From: Thermodesulfobacteriota bacterium
GTDB lineage: Bacteria; Desulfobacterota_D; UBA1144; Nemesobacterales; UBA2774
Length of the DNA: 64,000 bases
Direction of reading: 5' to 3'
Assembly (NCBI GenBank): GCA_021604765.1
Contig: BQJP01000004.1
Coordinates: forward strand, 1-64,000
Shown: positions 23,785 to 32,479 of the stretch, one piece after another
How positions within the stretch are numbered: the first letter of the stretch is position 1
Layout: every line of letters starts with the position of its first letter
Position numbers and translations under genes: made by a program
Notes under the pieces: model-generated
What the model saw: only the letters and a program-made list of their open reading frames with translations
Told to the model about the DNA's origin: nothing
Databases searched by the model: none

Positions 23785-25761
23785 CTATAATTTTGTCCGT
23801 ATAGAACGAATAAGCAAGATGATCCTCTCGGGAAGATATTTTTTGATAGCAGTTTTTAATTTCCAAATAATCTTACCATTCATAAAAGACCGGGAAGAAT
23901 AATTAGAACTAGCCATCTCTTTATTATTTGCCAAGCGTCTTCTCAAATACCGGTTTTCTTCGTAGAGGTCATCAATTCGTTTTAAAAACCAATGCTCATG
24001 ATTTTCAGTCTTAAAGTAGTCTTGATATTTATCATATATCTTAAAACGCCACTTGCTAAAATCGTAATTGTGATCAGCAAAAATTCTGTATTCAGCCGTA
24101 ACCCCAGGAACTCTGGCGGAATCGGAGTGAATACTAAGCCTAAGAAATAAATCCCAGTCCTCATATATTTCTAAAGTTTCATCGGGGTAACCAACAATTT
24201 CACATAGATCCTTTGCGAACATAACCGTCATGTTTGGAAGGTAATTAGTAACATAGAGTTGGTCCAAGTCATGCTCTACTCCTCTAAAAAACTCTTTTTC
24301 ACCCTTTAAAACAAACTCTTTCCCTTTCCATTCATAACGTCCAATTTCACAATCACTATAAGCTACCTTTTGTCCAGTTGTTTCTAAGTAATCAGCTAGT
24401 TTCTGAACGTGATTATAGTAAAAAACATCATCATCATCTAAAAAATTCAGATATTTACCTTTTGAAGCCCTTATACCCGCATTCCCTGCTGCTGTACGGC
24501 CCCTTAAATCTTCAAGTTTGATATATTGAATCTGAAGGTATGCATTAAATTCTTCAACAATGTCAGCTAAATCATCATCCCCGTCATTAACTAAAACTAG
24601 TTCAATATTCGGATATGACTGCATTACAATGCTTGATAATGTGTCTCTAAGAAGAATAGGCCTGTCTTTAGTTCGAACGATTACAGAAACCAGAGGACGG
24701 TCTTGTTTCTTCTCTGTGAAAGCTGAAAAGAACTGCTGCTTAGAGAAATACTCTATTGGATTATTAATGATCTCAGTACTGTTCATAATAAAAAAACCTT
24801 CTGCATGAGTACATTCGGAATTTACAGTTAGAGCGCGGAAACGATTAAGTCCTAAAGAGTAATCTGTATAAGGAATATTCTCTAGTTGACTCAAGTAAGA
24901 ATCACAGGCTTTTCGTTTTGTATCTACTGTGCTGGAAATGTCTACTAGAGAATTAACTCTGATTGTTGTATTTATCTCTGAAAATGCGACCATGCAATCA
25001 TGTTGTATTTTCTGAATGGCTCGCCAAACTATATCAGCTGTAGCTCTATGATCAGGGTGAAATTCCAGCGGAGAAGGCACATAGATTAATGTTGGCTTAT
25101 ATTCATTTATTAGATCGTATAAACGGCTAATATTACTAATATCAGATTGCAAATTCCTATCTGGGTTCTTCCAAAATTCAATCTCCGAGATTCCTAGTAT
25201 TTCACAAGCTCTTTTGGCTTCTTCCTCTCTTTTTAAGACGTAATCTTCCTTATGGTACTTCCCCGTAAAGTCAGCCTTAGATCCATCAGTAAGTACGACT
25301 ACTTTGACAGAATCACCGTTTTCGATATGCCGGACCAAACTCCCTCCACATGAAAAAGATTCATCATCTGCATGAGGGGCCAGCACAAGAACTTTATTAT
25401 TGGTAAGGTCTATAGTCTCAAATGGAGTGTAATCTTCTTCCCATTGATGATTAATTTTTACAGGGCTTCCATCAATCTCTTTTTTCTTATCTTCAAGAAC
25501 AAATCTAAACTCATAGCTTCCACCATCCTGAAATTCTGGTGAAATTCTGTAGATGAATCCGTGATAGCCCTTACCGTATCCCCTATCTTTCAAATCCCAT
25601 CTGAAGATTGACGGAACAATCTCGGAGACTACATCTCCCCCCTGCTCTACTAAAATTTTTATTGGTTTATCAGGTTGATTTTTATTTAAGGCCCATCCCT
25701 TAACAATTGAGTTGTCAGAATATTCTATTTGCCCTATTATTTTTGAATCCGATTTAGTCAT
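23785..25761 (-). CDS. fusion: beta domain, PIG-L deacetylase, GT2 glycosyltransferase
   Basis: A 658-residue three-part protein. Residues 1-115 form a small beta-rich domain (SIVKGWALNKNQP, GYGKGYHGF) found attached to bacterial glycosyltransferases. Residues 122-320 are a PIG-L/LmbE N-deacetylase with zinc motif HADDE (130-134) and second motif HPDH (235-238). Residues 355-600 are a GT2 domain with LVSVIVRTKDRP, VNDGDDD and metal-binding DDDD (442-445). The tail is coiled-coil and basic. The likely chemistry is removal of an N-acetyl group from a sugar and transfer of a sugar by one polypeptide. A free amine so made could be the target of the GNAT or sulfotransferase products next door. Confidence 0.85.
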   Translation of the reverse strand: MTKSDSKIIGQIEYSDNSIVKGWALNKNQPDKPIKILVEQGGDVVSEIVPSIFRWDLKDRGYGKGYHGFIYRISPEFQDGGSYEFRFVLEDKKKEIDGSPVKINHQWEEDYTPFETIDLTNNKVLVLAPHADDESFSCGGSLVRHIENGDSVKVVVLTDGSKADFTGKYHKEDYVLKREEEAKRACEILGISEIEFWKNPDRNLQSDISNISRLYDLINEYKPTLIYVPSPLEFHPDHRATADIVWRAIQKIQHDCMVAFSEINTTIRVNSLVDISSTVDTKRKACDSYLSQLENIPYTDYSLGLNRFRALTVNSECTHAEGFFIMNSTEIINNPIEYFSKQQFFSAFTEKKQDRPLVSVIVRTKDRPILLRDTLSSIVMQSYPNIELVLVNDGDDDLADIVEEFNAYLQIQYIKLEDLRGRTAAGNAGIRASKGKYLNFLDDDDVFYYNHVQKLADYLETTGQKVAYSDCEIGRYEWKGKEFVLKGEKEFFRGVEHDLDQLYVTNYLPNMTVMFAKDLCEIVGYPDETLEIYEDWDLFLRLSIHSDSARVPGVTAEYRIFADHNYDFSKWRFKIYDKYQDYFKTENHEHWFLKRIDDLYEENRYLRRRLANNKEMASSNYSSRSFMNGKIIWKLKTAIKKYLPERIILLIRSIRTKL

Positions 25762-25826
25762 ATTAAATTTTAAGAAATTTCTACATTCGCCTAATTATAT
25801 TTCTATCAGTATTTATCAGACAAATC

Positions 25827-26807
25827 TTATACTAGATCTGAGTCTCCCATAGTAAAATAAAGATTTTTGATAAATTTGTTAGAATCCAGATCAGGATGAA
25901 AAGACATGGCAACAAGAAATAGGTCATCATGCTCTGAAAACTCCCAATTTTTATTTAATAAGATATTTTTAACCTTTTCGTCATTTGAAAGCCAAATCTC
26001 AAGATTCTCAATCCCAGAATAACGCGCTATATATTCTATCCGGTTTTCAAGCTTTATTAATATTTTCTCATCTTCTCCGTCCCATAGAAGGTCGATCCAC
26101 TTTATCTTATCTCTCTCCGACTTAAAAACAGCCCATGCACTTAATAGCTTGTTGTTGTAGATTGACAAATAGATATACTTATTATTAGGGCAATCATAAT
26201 ATCTTCGCTTAATATAATCTCCGTTTCTTACAACTGAAACATCATATCGATGTGAAGATCGTTCCCATAAGTCATCTATTGATTTGGGACTTTGTTTGTA
26301 GAATTTAGTTAATCGTCTTATAACACCAGGCAGCTTTATCCACTTTAACCTCTTTTCTTTCAGGATATTCTTTTTGCCAACAGTTACCGATATAGGATTA
26401 CCGTAATCAAGCTTTATCTGCCCAAGTTTTAGAACCCTAGCACTAGGAAATCCATAGAGTAGTTGAATTTTTTCTTTAGCTCCAAAAGTCTTGAAGAATT
26501 CCCTGACGGTTTTTAAATAAAGCCTATGCTGAACTGAACCCTCTTGTTTAACTGAATAAACATCCACGGGTTGTCCACATTTATAAATTTTTCCATTAAC
26601 AGATATATCTACTAATGTTGCTGCATAGTGAGCAAATACTTGGTTATTATTATCAACTGCTACCATAATACGAGATCCATTATTATCAGTTTGAAACTTC
26701 CAATACCACTCTTCAATTGAGCGGTTCAAACCAAACACTTTATTAAAAGCATTATTAATATTTATTTCGTCCCCTTCTTTATAGGGTCTTATTTTATAGT
26801 CTTTCAT
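25827..26807 (-). CDS. GNAT-superfamily acyltransferase paralog A
   Basis: A 326-residue protein whose N-terminal half has the GNAT opening IRPYKEGDEININNAFNKVF (residues 6-25) and a central MVAVDNNNQVFAHYAATLVD strand resembling the acyl-CoA-binding core; the C-terminal half holds a second GNAT-like region ending LYFTMGDSDLV. It therefore looks like a double-GNAT protein of the kind that N- or O-acylates sugars. Its closest relative is the next gene (26835-27827): identical first 14 residues and shared RSSHRYDVSxVRNG and LYFTMGDSDL. Neighbours suggest a glycan substrate. Acyl donor unknown. Confidence 0.7.
   Translation of the reverse strand: MKDYKIRPYKEGDEININNAFNKVFGLNRSIEEWYWKFQTDNNGSRIMVAVDNNNQVFAHYAATLVDISVNGKIYKCGQPVDVYSVKQEGSVQHRLYLKTVREFFKTFGAKEKIQLLYGFPSARVLKLGQIKLDYGNPISVTVGKKNILKEKRLKWIKLPGVIRRLTKFYKQSPKSIDDLWERSSHRYDVSVVRNGDYIKRRYYDCPNNKYIYLSIYNNKLLSAWAVFKSERDKIKWIDLLWDGEDEKILIKLENRIEYIARYSGIENLEIWLSNDEKVKNILLNKNWEFSEHDDLFLVAMSFHPDLDSNKFIKNLYFTMGDSDLV
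26766..26807. repeat. 42-base exact direct repeat, copy 1 (start of GNAT paralog A)
   Basis: The first 42 bases of this gene are identical to the first 42 bases of the neighbouring paralog (27786-27827), whereas the rest of the two genes has diverged substantially. The other copy is listed separately. Confidence 0.95.
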
Positions 26808-26834
26808 AATGGAAGTATTAGATTATCAAAAGTT

Positions 26835-27827
26835 TTAAAAAAGATCTGAATCACCCATAGTAAAGTAAAGACGTTTTGTAAGATCGTAACCATCTATTTC
26901 GGGAACATAAGTACCGGATACAATAAAATAGTTATATGGATTTTCTTTTATTTGCATTCCCTGAGACAAAAGAACATTTTTGGCATCCTCATCGTTATTT
27001 AGCCACATTTCTACATTAGCGGCACCTAATAGAAATGCTACATCTTGAACTCTCTTTTCTAATTTTTTGAGACTTTCAGAATTTTGACCATCCCATATTA
27101 ATTCTAGCCATTGCAAACAGTTATTATAAGAAGAAAGAACTGCCATTGCTTCTATTCTCCCATTGTTTTTAACACTTAGATATATATAATTTCGTGCCGG
27201 ATTGGTTAAATATCGTCCGTTTATATAATTTCCATTTCTCACAAGACTTACATCATATCGGTGTGAAGAACGATTCCATAAATCATCTATTTCTTTTAAT
27301 TCAAAAGATCTTTGCTTTGTATACCATTTCCAAGCAAACCCACGAATACACATTCCAAGCACCCTTTTAAATATTTTCGTCTTCTTAAATAAATAAATAA
27401 TTGGTACAGGTGTGCACATACCTTCCTTTAATATACCAAGTTGAATTTGTCTTCCACCTCCGCTGCCGTAATGCCAGGGATACTTCTCAGGCCACGGGCC
27501 TGCGTAGTTTTGGATATACTCTTTGAAAGTTTTAAGAAATAATCTTTTTCTTAAAACATCTCTTGTCCTTAATGAGAAGTTATCTAGAGAATGTATATAT
27601 ATGCCTTCATTTCCATCTATTTGCATTAAGACTTTAATTCCCGCATAATGCGCAAGAACTTTACCCTGATTATCTACTGCTACTGAAATTGCGTAGCCAT
27701 CTTTCTCCGGTTTAAACTTCCAGTACCATTCTTCAAGTGTACGGTTCTGTTTAAAGACCTTGTTAAAGGCATTGTTAATATTAACTTCGTCCCCTTCTTT
27801 ATAGGGTCTTATTTTATAGTCTTTCAT
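26835..27827 (-). CDS. GNAT-superfamily acyltransferase paralog B
   Basis: A 330-residue paralog of the downstream gene. Shared features: identical N-terminus through residue 14, EEWYWKF (36-42), RSSHRYDVSLVRNG, and the C-terminal LYFTMGDSDLF. Differences concentrate in the middle (about 55-170), which has a histidine/glycine-rich loop (WHYGSGGGRQIQ) absent from paralog A, so substrate or acyl donor may differ. It ends 27 bases before paralog A. Upstream lies a truncated third copy. The family call rests on the GNAT-type N-terminal motif; specific activity is unknown. Confidence 0.7.
   Translation of the reverse strand: MKDYKIRPYKEGDEVNINNAFNKVFKQNRTLEEWYWKFKPEKDGYAISVAVDNQGKVLAHYAGIKVLMQIDGNEGIYIHSLDNFSLRTRDVLRKRLFLKTFKEYIQNYAGPWPEKYPWHYGSGGGRQIQLGILKEGMCTPVPIIYLFKKTKIFKRVLGMCIRGFAWKWYTKQRSFELKEIDDLWNRSSHRYDVSLVRNGNYINGRYLTNPARNYIYLSVKNNGRIEAMAVLSSYNNCLQWLELIWDGQNSESLKKLEKRVQDVAFLLGAANVEMWLNNDEDAKNVLLSQGMQIKENPYNYFIVSGTYVPEIDGYDLTKRLYFTMGDSDLF
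27786..27827. repeat. 42-base exact direct repeat, copy 2 (start of GNAT paralog B)
   Basis: Identical to 26766-26807. Together they mark a tandem duplication or later gene conversion limited to the 5' ends. Confidence 0.95.
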
Positions 27828-27831
27828 GTTA

Positions 27832-27924
27832 ATATTTCCAATGCTATTCCTCTATTGAACGGTTCTGATTAAAACTTTTGTTGAACTCAAATTCATCGCC
27901 CTTCTTATATGGCCGTATATGAAG
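27832..27924 (-). pseudogene. remnant of a third GNAT paralog
   Basis: Between the methyltransferase stop and GNAT paralog B, the minus strand encodes IRPYKKGDE then FEFNKSFNQNRSIEE, a stop (TAG at 27844-27846), and HWKY. This matches the start of the two intact paralogs (IRPYKEGDE, NKVFGLNRSIEE, WYWKF), with a 4-residue in-frame deletion and a stop replacing the first Trp of the WYW motif. Nothing of the remaining ~280 residues is left. No start codon precedes it. The remnant lies in the same reading frame as the upstream methyltransferase, 20 codons after its stop. Confidence 0.85.
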
Positions 27925-27975
27925 CCTTATTGATTCATAAGCAAAGTATCCATCAATCAGATCTGTGAAAAATGG

Positions 27976-29121
27976 TTATACTTTCAATACTACATAAAAA
28001 CCTTTTGTACTTAAGCTTTCGAGATCTATATCATTTGAATTTATATACTTTAAGAATCGAAATCGCCTAGGTAGCTCTGTTTTTTGTTGGATGATTTCAT
28101 ATGAGGAAAAACCAACTCTTTCAATATAGTCAACCAGTGTCTTATACGTAAAAAATCTGAAATGTGTATAGCATAAAAGGCCAATTGGCACATAATCCCA
28201 TCTACCAGCAGCAAGGTCTTCTACAACTGAGTAATGACCTACATTAGGTGTAGAGAGAATTATTGACCCTCCAGGATTTAATATATTCTTCATTTTTATT
28301 AGGAAATCTTCTGGATAGTTTAAATGTTCAAATAATTCGGTTGCAACTACTGCGTCGTATTTATCTTCTAACTCAAGTTCTTGTATATTTCCAACTATAA
28401 CTCGAGAGATATTGTTTTTTGCATCTAGAGCTGCCAGAGGGTTAAGCTCAACACCGGTAACACAACATCCAAATTTTTCTTCTATCATCTTTCCAGTAAT
28501 TCCTCTGCCACAACCAACTTCTAAAACATTCTTAGCAGTTTCTGGAATGTATTGCAAAATATCTTCACGCGGTTCTGCATAATAATCAATATATTGATGA
28601 TAAACACCTGTATTAACTATTTTTGAAGCAATATTTATATCTCTAAGAAGTTCTTTATTTGCAAAAACTTCACTGAGTGAATTAGTTTTCAAGATATTTC
28701 TAAATACATTTGCGGAAAAGAGTGAAATTGGAAGATGAGATTTATTTGCATCAATGGATTGATGAGATGCTTTTAAAATTTTGTCTTCTACAGACTCATA
28801 TCCACGGACCGAATATATTGGAGTAGTATGAGATAATTTAAAGCTAGAGAGACTGTCCGGTAATACAACACCAGTATTTGGACTTAGAGAATTACACATA
28901 TGTCTCAAGGTTTCTGAAGAGAAAAAGATGTTTTCTTTACCTAATACCAAAACATAATCAGAGTCAGGAATTGCAATATCTGAATTTTGTTCATTCCAGA
29001 TAAGAGTTTCTAGCTTAAACAATCTTTTTACTTGCAAAAGACAGTCTGACAGTAGATAGCTAAACTCAGGTGATTCAGCGTCTTCTCGTTTTTGATGTTT
29101 AAGAATTAGAATTTTCTTCAT
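27976..29121 (-). CDS. class I SAM-dependent methyltransferase
   Basis: A 381-residue protein. The C-terminal half is a class I methyltransferase: motif I LEVGCGRG (200-207), acidic residue ending strand 2 in VTGVELNP, then FDAVVA-type strand DKYDAVVATELFEHL, and the post-motif LNPGGSIILSTPN. The N-terminal 180 residues have the pattern of a glycosyltransferase-like fold (KKILILKHQ at the start, VLVLGKENIFF) but lack catalytic motifs. Methylation of a sugar or lipid-linked glycan is the natural guess from position between UDP-xylose synthase and the GNAT genes. Confidence 0.85.
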   Translation of the reverse strand: MKKILILKHQKREDAESPEFSYLLSDCLLQVKRLFKLETLIWNEQNSDIAIPDSDYVLVLGKENIFFSSETLRHMCNSLSPNTGVVLPDSLSSFKLSHTTPIYSVRGYESVEDKILKASHQSIDANKSHLPISLFSANVFRNILKTNSLSEVFANKELLRDINIASKIVNTGVYHQYIDYYAEPREDILQYIPETAKNVLEVGCGRGITGKMIEEKFGCCVTGVELNPLAALDAKNNISRVIVGNIQELELEDKYDAVVATELFEHLNYPEDFLIKMKNILNPGGSIILSTPNVGHYSVVEDLAAGRWDYVPIGLLCYTHFRFFTYKTLVDYIERVGFSSYEIIQQKTELPRRFRFLKYINSNDIDLESLSTKGFYVVLKV

Positions 29122-29158
29122 ATCAAGTTTAATACAATTAATTTATAATTATTAGGAG

Positions 29159-30097
29159 TTAGGAAAGGATATCTTTAAAATATTTTATAGTATTTAAAAG
29201 TCCTGTTTTCAAATCCATTTCAGGTTTCCACTTAAGCCTTTCTGTAGCCAGAGTTATATCGGGTTTTCTTCTTTGTGGGTCATCCTCGGGGAGTTTTTGA
29301 AATATAAGTTTTGATTTTGAGTCAGTCAGACTAATAATATGGTTTGCTAAATCCAATATTGTTACTTCATTAGGATTTCCTGCATTAAGTGGACCTGAAA
29401 ACCCTTTTTCTGTATTCATCATTTGGATAATGGCTTCTACCATATCCTCTACATAACAAAATGACCGGGTGTGAGAACCATCTCCATATATAGTTATGTC
29501 TTCACCTTTTAGAGCTTGAATGATGAAATTGCTAACTACACGACCGTCATTTGGGTGCATTCTAGGTCCGTATGTATTAAATATACGAAGTACTTTTATA
29601 TCAATATTGTGCTGTCTGTAATAATCAAAGAAAAGAGTTTCAGCGCACCTTTTTCCTTCGTCATAACATGCTCTGGGACCAATTGGATTTACATTTCCCC
29701 AGTAGCTCTCAGGTTGAGGGTGGACTTCAGGGTCGCCGTACACCTCACTGGTAGATGCTTGGAATATTCTTATCTTAAGCCTCTTAGCAAGACCTAACAT
29801 ATTAATAGATCCCGAAACGTTAACTTTGGTAGTTTGAACGGGGTCAAACTGGTAGTGGATCGGTGAGGCTGGGCAGGCAAGATTATATATCTCGTCAACT
29901 TCTATATAAAGCGGCTGACATATGTCGTGCCTTATAACTTCAAAATAAGGATTAGTTAAAAGATGCTTTATATTATCTTTTGTGCCTGTAAAAAAGTTGT
30001 CGACACAAACAACTTCATTCCCCTCATTTAGAAGCCTCTCACATAAATGAGAGCCAATGAAACCTGCCCCACCAGTTACCAGTATCCGTTTTTGCAT
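29159..30097 (-). CDS. UDP-glucuronate decarboxylase (UDP-xylose synthase)
   Basis: A 312-residue extended SDR that converts UDP-glucuronate to UDP-xylose. Diagnostic segments: GGAGFIGSH (9-17), [15 protein letters not shown] (32-46), [20 protein letters not shown], the TSE triad part (116-118) and Y145/K149 in CYDEGKR; the run [13 protein letters not shown] is very specific to UXS. A source of UDP-glucuronate (UDP-glucose dehydrogenase) is not in the window. It implies xylose, or a derivative, in the polysaccharide. Confidence 0.94.
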   Translation of the reverse strand: MQKRILVTGGAGFIGSHLCERLLNEGNEVVCVDNFFTGTKDNIKHLLTNPYFEVIRHDICQPLYIEVDEIYNLACPASPIHYQFDPVQTTKVNVSGSINMLGLAKRLKIRIFQASTSEVYGDPEVHPQPESYWGNVNPIGPRACYDEGKRCAETLFFDYYRQHNIDIKVLRIFNTYGPRMHPNDGRVVSNFIIQALKGEDITIYGDGSHTRSFCYVEDMVEAIIQMMNTEKGFSGPLNAGNPNEVTILDLANHIISLTDSKSKLIFQKLPEDDPQRRKPDITLATERLKWKPEMDLKTGLLNTIKYFKDILS

Positions 30098-30138
30098 TAA
30101 TTTATTCCCTTAGAATAAAACCGCAGAACTAACTGGAA

Positions 30139-30741
30139 TTAATCTGAGGGAAGAACTCCTCTTTTTTCTAAATAATCAACAAGTACATTAACTGACTCTT
30201 CTAAGGATAGTTTGCTAGTGTCAATTGTTATTTCTGCATTTAAAGGCGCTTCATATGGATCATCTATTCCTGTAAAGCCTTTAATAACTCCTTCTCTAGC
30301 TTTTTTGTATAGCCCTTTAACGTCTCTTTCCTCACAAACTTCGAGTGGAGCATCTACAAAAACTTCAACAAATTCTCCGTCTTCTACAAGTTCTCTTACG
30401 CCGTCACGATCTACAATGTATGGAGATACAAATGCGGAGAGTACGATAGAGCCGTTATCAACAAACAATTTTGACACTTCACCAATACGTCTTATGTTCT
30501 CTCCTCTATCTTCCTCAGAAAACCCCAGATCTTTACAAAGACCCATTCTAATATTGTCTCCATCAAGGATATAGGTTCTGGTTCCCATTGTTATGAGTCT
30601 CTTTTCAAGCTCGTTGGCAATGGTGGATTTCCCTGAACTTGGAAGTCCGGTAAACCATAAAATAAGAGATCCGTGTTTATTCAGACTACGCCTGTCTTCC
30701 TTTGTGATCTCATGCTGATGTGGAATTACAAATCTTTCCAT
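30139..30741 (-). CDS. cysC: adenylylsulfate (APS) kinase
   Basis: Phosphorylates APS to PAPS. The 200-residue protein has the P-loop GLPSSGKST (32-40), the DGDNIRMGLCKDLGFSEEDR segment (60-79) that binds APS and carries the conserved Asp, and the IKGFTGIDDPYEAP substrate lid near 160. Length is normal. There is no ATP sulfurylase next to it, so APS must come from elsewhere. Within a polysaccharide locus that also holds a sulfotransferase, it most likely supplies PAPS for glycan sulfation rather than for sulfate assimilation. Confidence 0.95.
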   Translation of the reverse strand: MERFVIPHQHEITKEDRRSLNKHGSLILWFTGLPSSGKSTIANELEKRLITMGTRTYILDGDNIRMGLCKDLGFSEEDRGENIRRIGEVSKLFVDNGSIVLSAFVSPYIVDRDGVRELVEDGEFVEVFVDAPLEVCEERDVKGLYKKAREGVIKGFTGIDDPYEAPLNAEITIDTSKLSLEESVNVLVDYLEKRGVLPSD

Positions 30742-30828
30742 TTAATGCCTCCTATCGAATTCATAACTCATGAATTGTTATAATAAAGTGTATTTAGGGT
30801 CTTGATTTTATGTGATATTACGGAAAGG

Positions 30829-31458
30829 TCAAAATTTCTTTCCTCTTGTTTCCCATTTACCTCTAAAAGTAATCCAAAAAGAAAGTAGAATTAACTTTAT
30901 ATCAAGCTTAAAACTTTGCCTCTTTATATATAATAAGTCATAAGCAAATTTGTGCTTTCTGACTATATCTCTGGGAGCAAAAATTTGAGCTATTCCAGTT
31001 AATCCTGGAGTAACAGAAATTCTTTTGTCATAACCTGGGATATCCGAAATAGGAATAGGCTCACCGCTACCGCCTTCACCAGTTTCTATCTCCACGGGCA
31101 AAAGCGCTCTTGGACCCACAAAGCTCATATCACCTCTAAAGATATTCCACAACTGAGGAAGCTCGTCCATTGCTGTAACACGCAGTATTTTCCCAATTTT
31201 AGTAATTCTTTTGTCGTTCTCTCTGGCTTGAAGAGGTCCGTATTTCTCATCAGAGTCTGAAACCATTGTCCTGAATTTCAGATTGTCAAACAACCGTCCC
31301 TCCTTACCTACTCTTTTAGAGCTATAAAATACAGGTCCTCTGCCTTCGAGCAATATTATAATGGCTATAACTAACCAAAGTGGAGATGAAACTACAAGTC
31401 CACCTCCTGAAAGCAATATATCAAAGGGTCTTTTTAAAAGATATTCTTTTTTGTTCAA
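30829..31458 (-). CDS. priming undecaprenyl-phosphate sugar-phosphate transferase (small PGT)
   Basis: A 209-residue monotopic phosphoglycosyl transferase of the PglC/WcaJ-core type. It has one re-entrant hydrophobic segment at the N-terminus (about 12-35), then GPVFYSSKRVGKEGRLFDNLKFRTM-type catalytic region (the conserved basic and Phe-Lys-Phe-Arg elements), and DELPQLWNIFRGDMSFVGPR (about 118-137). It starts repeat-unit synthesis by moving a sugar-phosphate from a UDP-sugar to undecaprenyl phosphate. The absence of the N-terminal four-helix domain shows that it is the minimal type. It supports a Wzy- or ABC-type polyprenol-linked assembly. Confidence 0.92.
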   Translation of the reverse strand: MNKKEYLLKRPFDILLSGGGLVVSSPLWLVIAIIILLEGRGPVFYSSKRVGKEGRLFDNLKFRTMVSDSDEKYGPLQARENDKRITKIGKILRVTAMDELPQLWNIFRGDMSFVGPRALLPVEIETGEGGSGEPIPISDIPGYDKRISVTPGLTGIAQIFAPRDIVRKHKFAYDLLYIKRQSFKLDIKLILLSFWITFRGKWETRGKKF

Positions 31459-31495
31459 CTTTAAGATAGAAAAAAAGGATTTATTCTAAAATGGA

Positions 31496-32443
31496 TTATT
31501 TGTTAAGTATATTTTCTCTATACCAGGAAATGGTTTTATATAGACCTTCTTCAAAATCTGTTTTGGCTTTAAAATCAAATTCCTTCTCAGCTTTTGTGAC
31601 ATCTAGCATTCTTTTAGGCTGTCCATCAGGTTTTGATGTGTCCCATACAACCTCACCTTCAAAACCGACCATGTCTTTAATCATATTTACAAGGTCTTTA
31701 ATTATTACTTCTTTTCCTGAGCCCAGGTTTACAGGATCACTCTTGTCATATTTCTCAGTAGCTAGCACTATAGCTTGGGCAGCATCTTCAACGTATAGAA
31801 ATTCTCTAGAAGCAGAGCCGGTTCCCCAAGCAATGATTTTATCAAGACCTTTTTCCTTAGCGTCAATAAATTTGAGTATTAGCGCCGGTATTACATGAGA
31901 ATCCTCAGTATTGAAGTGATCTCTGGGGCCGTAGAGGTTTACTGGCAATAGATATATAGCATTAAACCCATGCTGTGCCCTATATGCTTCAGCTTGAACT
32001 AATAAAATTTTCTTAGCTACTCCATAAGGAGCATTAGTTTCTTCTGGATAACCATTCCATAGATCATTTTCATTAAACGGAACAGGGCAAAATTTGGGAT
32101 AACTACATACTGTGCCAATAGACACAAATTTTTGAATACTTTCTCTTCTTGCAGCCTCCATTAGTTGAATACCCATAATTGCATTGTCATAAAGCAGGTC
32201 ACCAGGATACTTCATATTAAAGCCAATACCCCCAACGCTAGCGGCAAGATGTATTACAATGTCTATGTCTTTTACTGCATTAACACAGTTTTCCCATATT
32301 CTTAGATCTAAATCGCGACTTCTGGGAATCCTGATATTTTCAGTTTTGACTCCTTTATTCAAAAGTTCTTCAGCTACAAACGAACCTAAAAAACCGGATC
32401 CACCAGTGAGTAGAATTTTTTTATCTGCGATATCAATACTCAT
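31496..32443 (-). CDS. fcl: GDP-L-fucose synthase
   Basis: Converts GDP-4-keto-6-deoxymannose to GDP-L-fucose by epimerisation and reduction. The 315-residue extended SDR has GGSGFLG (14-20), VSIGTVCSYPKFCPVPF (107-123) with the catalytic Ser 108, and Y140/K144 in APYGVAKK. The Cys and His residues used for epimerisation are in the usual region. It lies 36 bases after gmd in the transcription direction, giving the standard gmd-fcl pair. Confidence 0.94.
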   Translation of the reverse strand: MSIDIADKKILLTGGSGFLGSFVAEELLNKGVKTENIRIPRSRDLDLRIWENCVNAVKDIDIVIHLAASVGGIGFNMKYPGDLLYDNAIMGIQLMEAARRESIQKFVSIGTVCSYPKFCPVPFNENDLWNGYPEETNAPYGVAKKILLVQAEAYRAQHGFNAIYLLPVNLYGPRDHFNTEDSHVIPALILKFIDAKEKGLDKIIAWGTGSASREFLYVEDAAQAIVLATEKYDKSDPVNLGSGKEVIIKDLVNMIKDMVGFEGEVVWDTSKPDGQPKRMLDVTKAEKEFDFKAKTDFEEGLYKTISWYRENILNK

Positions 32444-32479
32444 ATTTTTAATTTTTCCTATTCAATTGTATTAGCGCTA

